Part shown: one piece after another, positions 47,640 to 58,150 of the stretch
Layout: each line of letters opens with the position of its first letter
How positions within the stretch are numbered: position 1 is the stretch's first letter
Origin: Saturnia japonica
Lineage: Eukaryota; Arthropoda; Insecta; Lepidoptera; Saturniidae
Assembly (NCBI GenBank): GCA_033032175.1
Contig: CM065323.1
Coordinates: forward strand, 9,672,001 to 9,736,000
Reading direction: 5' to 3'
DNA: 64,000 bases
The notes under the pieces: model-generated
Databases searched by the model: none
What the model was told of the DNA's origin: nothing
What the model saw: only the letters and a program-made list of their open reading frames with translations
Translations under genes and position numbers: made by a program

Positions 47640-50170
47640 TTTATTTTAAGGTCCCCTTAAAGGTTTATTTTTGTGGGATCCACATACAGCTGTGTATCCG
47701 CCGTCTGAAACAAATGCGCACTGAGAGGTCAACGGGCGCCTCTCGCACTTTTACAGTGTGAGAGAAGGCCGCGCTATGCGTGACACACGCGTAAGAGCGA
47801 GATGGTTGCACCCGTGTCACCAGTTCAAGCTAACGCATCTTCGGGGGGAAACAGCTATGCACTGATGGATTGGCCCCCCATCCCCATACTAATCTTCTCG
47901 CACATAGTTTGTGCGGGGGAAACCTCTTCAGGGCGATGCCCTATGTAGGTGGCTATCTCTTTCACTTGTAACGACGGGTGCTCTTGCTCTTGAGGTTGCC
48001 TCGCGTAGTAGTACACGAGGCACCGTGGTATTGATGATTTGTTTAGCTCGTCTCTTGAGTCGCTCGCCACCTACTAGTTGTAGGGACGAGGTTTACACGC
48101 GGCGCTCTCTTGTGGTTGTCTTCACTTTTCTAAGCTCTCCGTGTACGCCGCGATTTCTCGTAGCGCATGGTTAATGCTGGCTGTGATATCGCCTTCACCC
48201 CCGATGGCGGTCAGGATTGCTTCCAGGGCTGTCCTAACTACCTGCAGGAGTGTGTTGGCTGTCTGTGGTGTCACGAACTTAGTTGGTACGGCTGGCTTCT
48301 TAGGAGGTGTATTTACTGACCTTCTCTGTGGCATGGGCCTTCTAATTGGGTGGGGCTTACCACCTCGGACCACCGGGTTATTGGCCGGCCCCATCAGCGA
48401 CGATGGTGTCACCTCTTCCACGGTCGTTATCGGAGGCATGGCCCTGCCTCTGTGATCTGACCTTCTAGTTGATCTAGATGGAGCCCCCGCTCGAGAATTG
48501 CGCAACTCCCTTCGGTAGACCGGGCACCACGTATAGTTGGCCGGATGCGGTCCGCCGCAGTTTGCGCAAGTGGGTGGCTGCTCTTTAGGCTGTCCGCAGT
48601 CCAGTGCGTAGTGTGGGCCGCCGCACCGGACGCACGCTAGCTCCTTATGGCATCGCTGCGAGCTGTGCCTAAAGAGTTGACATCTATGGCACTGGGCGGG
48701 GCCTGATTTTCCCCGCCAGGATTCAATTTGGACCCCTCTCATCAGCAATAGGTCGTCAATGGCGTAAATTGCCGGGGTGGTTTCTGCAGTTCTCTTGATT
48801 ACTGCGTGGTATGTGGAGCCCTATGTGCTTCACATACTCCGCATGGTGGACGTTCTCCTTCAGGGCGGTCGCTATGTCATCTGGGTTCGTGTTCGTTGGC
48901 AATCCTCTAATGGCAATTTTGAGGTGCTTCTCGGCTGGCAGCGAGTACGAGAACCATGAGATATTCTCGTTTTCCTCGAGCTTACCTAGGTATTCTTGCA
49001 GCAGGCGGTACTCATCCTCATCCTGCGGCTGGAAGCGCACTCCATACCCACTAGGGCGCGAATTCGGTGGCCTCTTTAGCAGGTTGGTAATCTCCTCTAG
49101 GTGGGCATTCCATTGCGGGAATTTGTCCACAATTATCGGTTGATATCCCTGTTTACCTTTGGTAGTTGGTAATTGGTAAGTCTGCGCCTGTGGACTAGCC
49201 ACTGTTATCTTGGCAATCTTCGCATATGTTACCTCCGTCGTTGACGGGGTAGTCGGTCGAGTCGCCGCGGGGAAAGGGGCGGGCGACTCTGTTGGGATGG
49301 CAATCTTTTGCTGTATCTTGGATCGAACGGCGGGGGCGGGGGTGAGGGGCGCGCGCATCGTCGCTTGGCTATCTGTTCTCTCACCTCCTCCGCCCCGCTG
49401 TCCTCGCTGTCCTCGCTGTCCGTCTCTGGGAGGACAAGTAGTCTTTTCGCCGTAAACTCCAAAGCCGTCCTGTCTTCTGCAGACAGCTTGGTTTTCTTAT
49501 CCGCGGCCTCTCATGTGCGCAAGTACACCGCCATCCAGCGGTGCATATCGACATCGCCGGACGACGCCGCGTCCGCGGTCACAGATGGCCGGGGAGTTTG
49601 CGCCGTGCTCGCGGGTGACGGGTCCCGCGGGCAGCGGGATAGAGTGCTGCGGCGCTTGACCAACAGTGTGGCTCATTATTGAGCCTGAGGGCTTCTCTTT
49701 GTTTCCGATTAGGCGATCTTGGTTATCAATTTGGGCTGGCTCGGTATCCTTGTGGCTGCTTGTGGTCTTGGGTTGTCTTGTAGTGCTGGCTTTTGCCCGG
49801 TTCTTGGGTAAGCGTGTGGTCGTCGTGGCGATCTTCGTTAGGCACTGAAAAGGGCCCTTTGTGGACTTGCTGACAGGTTTTGAGGCCATACAGCAGGTGG
49901 CATTCAGTGAGAACGAACCGTGGTGCGAGCTAAATCGTAGTGGTTGTCTTGAGCGATACAACACGGCGAAAAGGCACTTTCCGCGGACTGTATACGCCAC
50001 GGGAGCTCCGCGCACGGTCACGGTTCGGGCGTTCCGATGGATTGGCGATCGCTTTTGATTACTTTTATACTGTGCGAGCAGGCCGCGATATGCGCTGGCA
50101 ACTAGTGGGAGCGAGATGCCTGCAACTAACGTCAGCTCTACAGCTCCATTTTTATGTAGGTGATAAACAC
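47640..50170 (-). mobile_element. Gag-only Jockey-type LINE copy
   Basis: The GC-rich block runs from the presumed 5' end near 50170 to about 47640. It holds a 5' leader, the broken ORF1 and about 450 bp of further sequence, but no ORF2. The 5' leader (50062-50126) and the far end (47747-47811) contain the same about 64-bp sequence in the same orientation, roughly three-quarters identical. Either the copy lost ORF2 by deletion, or it is a non-autonomous gag-plus-tail derivative (as HAL1 is to L1), or a second 5' leader fragment lies next to it. The boundaries are approximate. Confidence 0.6.
48122..49889 (-). pseudogene. Jockey-type LINE ORF1 (gag-like), frame-broken
   Basis: On the minus strand a gag-like protein can be followed through four frames. 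An N-terminal part starts at a Met near 49889 (MASKPVSKSTKG). An acidic stretch follows (DSEDSEDSGAEE, about 49410). A central part holds a pre-C2HC-like domain (IAIRGLPTNTNPDDIATALK, about 48850). The C-terminal part carries three zinc knuckles between 48690 and 48520: CX2CX4HX4C, CX2CX3HX4C and CX2CX3HX6C. This order is typical of ORF1 in Jockey-clade non-LTR retrotransposons, where it binds the element's RNA. At least three frameshifts make it dead. The region is far more GC-rich than its surroundings. No ORF2 (endonuclease or reverse transcriptase) follows. Confidence 0.8.
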
Positions 50171-50680
50171 ATTTTTCATTGGTCAAACGATTTGGTATTT
50201 TTATATAAATATAGGTTTAATTGTTGTAATAAACGAGTATCAATTTGGAAGTGGTATCATTCGTTCACCCCTGGGCTCCCACATTTTCATGACATAAGGT
50301 AGCCTATGTTCTTCTACAAGGTCTAATATACATATATCTATACCAACATTCGTCAAAATTGGTTCGATGGTTTGATGGCCTGCGCACAAACCTGTACCCC
50401 CATTTCACTCCTTCCAGTTTTATTTTAGCGACAAAAAGTAGCCTATGTCTTTTCCCAATATCCAATATATCTCTGTATCAAAATTTATTTACAGGAAACT
50501 TCCTAACCTGTTTATGCCAAAGCAATAAAAAATATTTCTTTACAATATTTATTTGAAAATTGATTTATTTTCTGAGGAGATATTACACCTTAAAAATTTT
50601 AAAGTGAAAAATGAATGTAAAAATATTAATGAATATTAAAGTTTTTCAATTAAAACTAATATATAATGTAGTAATAAGCA

Positions 50681-50970
50681 GCTATGGCTCAGTGGTAGCA
50701 TATGCGAACATGGAGTCGATCGACGTGAGTTCGAATCCATGCAACGAGTCTGAGCTTTCAGTGAAGGAAAATATCGTGATGAAACCATAGTATGGTGCTA
50801 GGTCATTTTCTAATGCCCGTCTGGCTAGCTATCATCCTCAAATTGAAATTCTATCGTTAACTACCTATTGGTATATTTCGGCAGTTGCACTTGAGAGTCA
50901 CTTCCCACGCCATCTTGGGCATAATTGTCACTTAACACAAAGTGAGATTGTGGTCAAACGCTAAGCCTAT
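50681..50970 (+). repeat. tRNA-derived SINE, copy 2
   Basis: The head reads tggctcagtggtagca (A-box type, 50685-50700) and gagttcgaatcc (B box, about 50727-50738), spaced as in a tRNA gene, so an internal Pol III promoter is plausible. The tail is AT-rich with no clear A-run. It shares its body with 2008-2312. Confidence 0.75.
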
Positions 50971-51039
50971 AATAATATTTTTATTGTACTATAATATCAT
51001 TAAAAAGTATTGAAAATTGTGCTAATGTCCTCACGAAAC

Positions 51040-51125
51040 AACGGCGGCACAGGAAACTCCGAGACCGGACGCGGCCGTCGGCCATATTGTTTGCGGCTCA
51101 ACTTCCGGTGCACTACCCACTTGTC
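51040..51125 (+). promoter_or_regulatory. GC-rich YY1/ETS-like module, copy 2
   Basis: 'gagaccggacgcggccgtcg' runs into gccatattgtttgcgg and acttccggt, the same order of motifs as 45880-45965 in the same orientation. No coding exon follows that I can support. Confidence 0.35.
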
Positions 51126-54100
51126 TCCGTACAACTTGCAGTATGCATGACAAAAGTTAAACTTGTTTTTAAAGATTTTAGAAAACTAAACATAAAAGGA
51201 AAGGTTATATACTTTAGAAGGATTTTTATTGTAATACAGTACAAAAAAAAATCGTCGTTATTATAATATGCAAACGAACTGGTTCAGTTCAGTTTTTTTA
51301 GACCATTCTGATTTATAGTTTTGCCTATTAACTTTCAGGATAGAAATGTGAAATTTGGGAATGGTGTTAATTTTATATTGTAGTCATCGTTTAAGAATAT
51401 ATTTTTCGAAATTCAACCCCTTCTTGAAAGTGCCAAAGTTTGTATGAGAAATATTTTTTTTTAATTTGGATACTATTTGTCTAGCAAATAAAAATAATAT
51501 AAACAGTGGCGTCTCTGAGACTTAGGGGGTGCAAGAGGCGTGGAACACACGTCCGCCATGTACTGGGGGACACCGCAAAGACAGTAGAACAATCAACATT
51601 CGGCAATTCCAACAAGGATGCACTCCGACATTAACATAGACTACAGAGGGCCGCGCCGCGTAGTGTTAACAAGTTTTATGTTGCACCGTTGTTAAAAAAA
51701 TGTTTGGTGTACAAAAAAATTACTCTAATATTTGGGTAACTATATATGGTTACTAGTAGCGGAACTCTAAAAAGCCGTCTCAATAATTTCATTGTATCTT
51801 GGCGAAGCGCCGAAGTGGTTTTCAGTGATTGTAGCGTCAGCAAATGAACTACAATTTACATTTATTCGTGTAGTATGGTTCCAAATATAGTTTTGTATTA
51901 TATACTTAAAAACAAAATACACATAAGTAGTCGGTTATAAACTTACTCATGGTTGGACTAACCATAATTTGGTTGGTTTGCATAAAAACATACATAAACA
52001 AACAAACAGATCACAACACTGAATAAATACATGCTATAGTATGAGAGTAATATTGTCAGGATAATGAAAATAAATTCAACTGTTTTTTAATGAATATATC
52101 AATACCAGTCTAACAGTGTAGTTGTTGTTGATCCATAATGATTATGTATTTGAAATTTAAAACCCCAATAACCGTTACATGTTTGCTGCCAGTATAGGTT
52201 GGCGCGACACAGCGCTACTGTGAATATAACCGGTGTTGCCATGATTTAGACTTTAACATCATGAATGCCTCTAAAATTTAATTAAGTTCGATAGGAAATT
52301 TAATACATATGAACATTTAGCTCTAATTGAAATAGAAAGTCATGCCTTAATTATTGTGTAGAGCAACTTTCTAATATTTTGAAATTGCAAGATGGCGCGT
52401 TAGTTCCTCAAGTTTTCATTTCATTTTCATCCAGATTGTTTAACTAAATTCATAGTCACCATCTTGATTTTTTAATTATCGATGAATTTTCTTGCTTCTC
52501 TAAATGCTTTTATTATTTATTTTCGTACCATTTTTTCTCTAATGGTTCCGATGTAAGCGTATGAAATATTTGATATAGTGCAAAAACTACAATTGGCACA
52601 AATACTGTACAATTTTATTCAAAACCTCATAATTCGAGGTAGTTTCTTCTGTACTAAAACAATCTTGTGCTAATTGTTACCAAACTCCTTAGCTATTATT
52701 TATATTTCGCTTGTGAATATCATACAGTTTAATCAGCTTATCCATTCGACAAGGTACAAACAAAATTTAAAATAAAAAAATTACATTTTTTTTTGTTTTA
52801 TTTTTAATCATTTATTTTAGCGAGGCTGGTACATCCCTGATGACTATGCCGCCCTCATAGGAGAAGTCAATTTATTCAATAAAATTGCAAAAGTTATTTA
52901 AATTTATGAACCAACTAGACAAATTTATAAATTATCCGGGTTGCATTAGACATAGGTTCAGGACATAGTAAAATAATACTGACTTCTCCTATGTTTCTCC
53001 AGGACACCAATAGCATTTTTTGACGAAATTCCTAACAAATTATTTAAAAATATTAAAAAGTAAAATATTATAGACACTTGTAATTTTTGTGCTGTTGATA
53101 CACCGGGTTGGCGCGTAGCGTCGTGGTGCGGCTCGGCGGCAACAGCGCGACTGCACAACTGAGTTACTGTTCATTGACAGCATAATGCACGACGTAAACC
53201 ACTTATTGTTCGCAAGCAACTCACTTAGCAAACTGTCAACCTATACCTAATTATGATGTCAAATAATAACCAATGCATACAAGCCTTAATTCTATGCACA
53301 ATACGATTAAAAACGTGATGTAGTAAGATGTATTAAGTGTTTCAATCGTAAAAATGTTGTGTCCTGAAAGTAAAATAAAACTATCAAATAATGATAAATT
53401 TTAAATACTAAAATAGTATATGTATTTCTAATAAGTGAACATAAAAATACTCAAAAATATAATTTGGTCTAGCATGAGCTATGCAAAACGTTACTATATG
53501 TCATTCATATCAACAGTATCAACGGCTTTTAACAGAGCACTGCTGGAATTGGCACCTCCAGCCACTTCTAGCAACCAAGTTTGTCAAGACAAAGTCACTA
53601 TTCAGGAATTCTTCTACTCGAACTGTTGCCGATTCTTCGACAGATGTGACCGGCTCACTGCCAATTTAGCTCGCCAACTTTTTGAGTTATGTCGGTTATT
53701 TTGGTTCTTTGACATTTCGCTCATAACTAATTTTATCGCTCATTGAAACCTACCCTAATATAGCTCTTTCCATAACTATATATCCATAGTAACTTTGAAA
53801 CATCGGAAGTATAGTGCAGAGTGTATAATGATAACGAAAGGGATTTGGATATATTTTACGGAAATATCAGCAGGAAGTTTCAATTATCTGAATAATGTTT
53901 TGATTTGATATAAAAATGATATTTGCAAGCAAAAACATTATGTAGTTTTTATAATATAATGAATTGAATTGTTTTGTATTTAGTAACTTCCATTATTTCT
54001 TTTATTTTTTAATGATTTCTATAATATTTGTAAAATTTTGTGCACATATCAGGAAGACAAATTTAGTTTTGTAAGTTATTATTATTAATGTGTATTTTGT

Positions 54101-54239
54101 GTATAATTAATTTGTTTTTTGTGGTTGAGCCAGAATAAATAAATAAATGACAAATTCCACTATTGATAAGCTGTAAAAGTTGTCAATACTACTATAGAAG
54201 TCTAAAATAAAAAATTAAGAAATTTTGTATTAATTTCTA
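51126..54239. other. Intergenic, no supported gene besides the candidate exon
   Basis: AT-rich. 53090-53230 is GC-richer ('gttggcgcgtagcgtcgtgg'). The 103-codon frame at 53435-53746 shows no family motif and I do not call it. Confidence 0.4.
52821..52901 (+). CDS. Candidate alternative terminal exon (possibly of CARP)
   Basis: A long T-rich tract ending tttattttag is followed by an open frame reading RGWYIPDDYAALIGEV, then NLFNKIAKVI and stop TAA at 52899-52901. Read in phase 0 it could follow CARP exon 8 directly and replace exons 9-10. Entered in the phase left by exon 9 it would stop after six residues. AATAAA occurs within the exon (52878). I do not recognise the peptide. It may be an alternative CARP end, an exon of an unseen gene, or chance. 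Confidence 0.3.
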   Translation, partial: RGWYIPDDYAALIGEVNLFNKIAKVI

Positions 54240-54420
54240 ATCGATTTTGATGAAATTTTGTAGACGGGTAGCATACGACATTCTATAATTGATAGGTTAT
54301 AAGAAATGCCTAATACTATTAATCGCAGACCGTTTTTGATGTGATTTTACACTTGGGATGTATATTTCATTTTAAAATTGATTAGCCATATAAATTGTCA
54401 ATAATATGTGTAAAAATAAA
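54240..54420 (+). repeat. Repeat family H, two modules
   Basis: Near 54245 'cgattttgatgaaattttgt' and near 54330 'gaccgtttttgatgtgattt', each followed by the module body seen at 39728-40140. Confidence 0.5.
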
Positions 54421-54867
54421 ATTACGGGATGACAATATATTCTAGTATACATTCTTCCAAATATGACCTAAATACTAAAATAGAAGCATTATATAACCTT
54501 CAAAGTAGCTAAAAAGTTCTTAAATAGTTTGTACAATTTATATAAGTAGATTCGTAGATAACCGTTATATGCATTGTCTTGCCACACAGCCCACTAATTA
54601 GGTGTTAAATCACTGAAAACGACTGAATCCCAACGTGGAATCTGCGGCCTTCACTGTTTACCGTGATTTACACTTTCAAATAGCCTAACGCGTCTAAAGG
54701 TTACGATTTACTCATAAGAGATAGCGTCCTATATCAGTATTATCTATTATCTAATCTTAATTCAATAGTTAATTTTATTTTTGTTGTATTTCAAGTTGTT
54801 TCCTATTACTTAATTGCTTACATATCATTTTTCATACTTCTCTTCTTCAATTAATGTACTTTATTAC

Positions 54868-55563
54868 CTCTTGGCCATAGCCAAGAGAAGCGCGGATTGC
54901 GGCGCGGCGTGAGGCGCGGCGAACGGTGAGCGACGAAAACAAATGGTAAATAACCTATAGAAGTATGTCACAGCAACCGGCGACGCGACCTGCGGCGCGG
55001 CGTGGGGAGAGACGTGCGGCACGCGTCAGCGCGGCGGCGGGCTGCGCGTTGTTTGAGTGAAATAAATGTACTAGCCTGTATCGAGGCGGCCACAGTTCAG
55101 AGTGGCGCGCACGGCGGCATTGTTGGACGCATTTGGCATCGCGCGACCGAAACAAATAATTTTATTTTTAACGCGTGCTGAGCCTAACCTAAAAAAGTTT
55201 CTATGCTTGCCCTCGTATATAAAAAAAAAATATTGGGATAGTTCCTATATTCATAATAAAGAGTATGAAATTGAGTATGAAATTCGCAAAGTTCTCTCTT
55301 TTTCTGGTTAACTGGGTGCGCTCCTATTCTTGACTGAATGATGTCTTGAGCTAAGAACGCACTTGTTTCAAGGCAATACCGTGCCACTTTTGATAGGGGC
55401 ATTTTAATAGTTTAGCCATTCTCTAAATACGTCCACCGTTGACGCCGCCGCGGTCGCAACTAGTCTAGCTGTGGCATACCACCGCAAATCACACCGTCCG
55501 CCGCGCCTCCTGCCGCACCGCGCCCCACACCGGCAGAAACTTTGGCCAGGCCCTTAGGTTGTA
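54868..55563. mobile_element. GC-rich element with long inverted ends
   Basis: The left end (54868-54935, 'cttggccatagccaagagaa' then 'gcggcgcggcgtgaggcgcg') and the reverse complement of the right end (55470-55563, 'cctggccaaagtttctgccg' then gcggtgcggcaggaggcgcg) align over about 70 bp; a 30-bp core is near 85 percent alike. Another GC-rich block of similar type sits at 54970-55045. The middle is AT-rich. No transposase was seen. I read it as a non-autonomous DNA transposon; exact borders and target duplication are unclear. Confidence 0.5.
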
Positions 55564-55752
55564 ACTTAGAATGATTAAAAAATCGAACCCACTATAGGAT
55601 CAATTTGTTGTCTATCAGTGTATCAAGACACTTTTTCTCGAAAAGGATTTGAGGTATAAAGTTGAAATTAATATCATATACTGAGGACTCATGTTACTGT
55701 AAAAAAAAAAAATTCTAGGCTAACGCATTATGTAGATACGCCACTTTATCTA

Positions 55753-56205
55753 TACAATTAATAAAATTGAAGTGTCTGTTTGTAATGTCAAAATAACAGT
55801 TTTTTACTAAATGCATATGAAAGTATATACGATACTTATAACAAAAAGCCCATTTTTAAAATTTTTGTCTGTTTGTTTGTTCCGGGTAATCTCCGAAACG
55901 GTTGAACCGATTTTGACGGAATTTTTACTGATAGATAGCCGATGATATAGGTAGTAACTTCGACCACTTTTATTTTAGAAAAAAAATTGGTATTCCGCAC
56001 AAATAAAATAAACATTGGTCTTGGTGAATCAATGCGGGCGTTTAAATGGCTTATGCTGAGTAAACCATATGAGATATAGCAAATTAATGTACTACATAAT
56101 CATAGGAATTAAAAAGACCTACAAAAAAGCCAAGGAGCAGGGGAGCAAGATTCGCGCGGGCGTTCTGTAGTCCACGTGAGCGAAGCCATGGCACAGCCTA
56201 GTATT
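55753..56205 (-). repeat. Repeat family A, copy 3 (inverted)
   Basis: Carries the reverse complement of the family A landmarks, starting 'caattaataaaattgaagtg' and ending with 'cacgtgagcgaagccatggc'. It lies directly upstream of the mariner scrap. Confidence 0.72.
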
Positions 56206-56325
56206 TTAGACCAGTTTAGTAAACAGCTTTCCGCAGACCTTCAAATTTCACACCAAGAGAGGTATTTTATGAAACATTTCGGATGAAATCCAAAAATATG
56301 GAATTTCTAATCCTGTGATGGACAA

Positions 56326-56457
56326 GTTATAGCATCAGTTTTCTGGAATCCTAAGGGTATCATGTCGGTGGATTACCTTCCAAAAGGCGAAACTATAAAT
56401 TTGTCGTACTATTGCATAATTTTACGCCGTTTAAAAATAGGTGGAACAAGTGCATAG
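56326..56457 (+). pseudogene. mariner transposase fragment
   Basis: The frame from 56326 reads VIASVFWNPKGIMSVDYLPK then GETINLSYYCIILRRLK and stops at 56455. This matches the well-known mariner segment 'VM-SVFWD--GI---DFLP-G-TIN--YYC--LRRL', which lies between the first and second catalytic aspartates of the D,D34D domain. The surrounding frames are broken and the catalytic residues are absent. Inverted termini were not found. Confidence 0.75.
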
Positions 56458-56999
56458 AGCTAGATGGAGATTTTGTGGAAAAATAAGAATATTTTTGTAC
56501 TTATTTTATTTTGCTTTATTAACCAGACTACGACTTTTCAAATCACCTAGTAAAAAACCTTACATTTCAAGGTAGTTGAAGAAGTTTTTAAAGTAATAAT
56601 TAAATTGAAATAAAATCATACTAGTATTTTTTCAAATATGTTTTTAGCATTTTACAACCTTACCAGATTTTATGTGATGATGCTGAGGATGAGGTACAAG
56701 TACTATGTTTTGGATAAACATTATCCTAGTACGCAATATTACCAACTTTTCAATATTGATCAAGGCACCTGTTGTTTTGTTCACCGAGAAGCTAAAAAAC
56801 ACCTCCAGACGGCGGGAAGACAGAATAAGAAACCTGGAGTTCGCATTTTTAGTATCGAAGAGCTAAAAAAAGGTCTGGGTGGACGACGGCACTAAGCCTG
56901 CCTACTAAGACGGCCTGGTATGTGCTATTTGCTTGAGGGTACCAGCTTTTTTCCAAATACCAGCTTTTAGCGACATCTGTACCAGTATTATTATGCCAC

Positions 57000-57125
57000 T
57001 ATCTACCATTTGTAGATGGGTCTCAAGTGCTTGGCGACAGATTTTCAACTTGTGGGTGGCAGCTAGTCAGCAAAGCATTAGAACAAACATACTATGGTTT
57101 CATCACGATGCTTTTTGGTAACGAA
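57000..57125 (+). repeat. Repeat family B, copy 4 (partial)
   Basis: Contains 'tctcaagtgcttggcgacag', 'attttcaacttgtgggtggc' and 'ggtttcatcacgatgctttt', matching the second half of family B. Confidence 0.5.
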
Positions 57126-57984
57126 AAATCAGGTTCATTGTTGGATTCGAACTCTTAATACGTCTAATGTTTAACGTCCAGTTTTTTTTTTTGATGTTTC
57201 CTAGGGAACCTCTCTATATATTGTTTTATTTTATTGGTTTCTCGGAAACTGCTTTAACTATTTGGATAAACAATTAATTATATTTACTTTCCAAGGTGTA
57301 ATAATAGGGTTTTTAAGTGTACAGCTCGGTGGCCTAGGTGATGTTATTCACCATTACACAATCCCTTTGATAAGGAAATCATTATTTTGGTGAAAGTGTG
57401 TAATATCGCTCATCCTATGCAATAAAACCTCAGTGATAAAAACACGGTGGCGCACACTGGCATGGTGGCACGGCGGGTTCGGTACACCGCGGCCGTCGCT
57501 CCCCCAAATGGAATTGAAACTGTCACAATCTCGTTTGCGAAGTGCACTTTTTCCTTTACACTATCCAAATTTGATTGAGCTTTTACACTTTGTGTGTTAC
57601 TCTTCTATTTTTACGCAGAAAGCGTTGATCGCTTTCTTTGATCTTTCTTGACAGATACACTGACATCTCTATTCATGTCCGTATTTTTACAAGCTTTTAT
57701 TTTTAACTTGCAATGTTTGTATGTTATTACTTATATGTTACATTGAATAAAGTACGTATATTTACTTTGTTCTCGCAATACATCAAAAACATACTATATA
57801 TAGCTACTACACTACTACTACTATACTAGCTATATTTTGTCAAAGATCAACACATGTTAATATTAGAAGTAGAGATAAATAGGTCGAGGTAATTAGTAAG
57901 TAAAATAAAAGTTTTTTAGGTAATAGTGTTAGGTTTTATAATAAGATCCCAAAGCATATTACTGATTTGCCAGACAACAAGTTC

Positions 57985-58150
57985 AAAGTTGATAAGGAAT
58001 TATAGTGATGTGCGGAAGTGACTCCTCTATGTGCATCCACATTTTTTTTATTATTGTACCTATTAAATTAACACATACCTAGAATTGTAAAAAGAATTTA
58101 AACTCGATCAAGTTTTTATCGGATTTTATCGTATATAGATTCTTATTGAC
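57985..58150 (+). repeat. LINE-tail-like repeat family E, partial copy 3
   Basis: Has 'agtgatgtgcggaagtgact' and 'aaactcgatcaagtttttat' in the right order and spacing; the rest is lost. Confidence 0.4.

Noticed and set aside
48811..49682. Plus-strand frames of 110-124 codons
   Set aside because: Shadows of the GC-rich minus-strand LINE ORF1.
50681..50760. Functional tRNA gene
   Set aside because: A and B boxes are present, but I could not fold an acceptor stem and the sequence continues into a SINE body shared with 2008-2312.
53435..53746. 103-codon plus-strand frame
   Set aside because: No family motif or convincing splice or initiation context.
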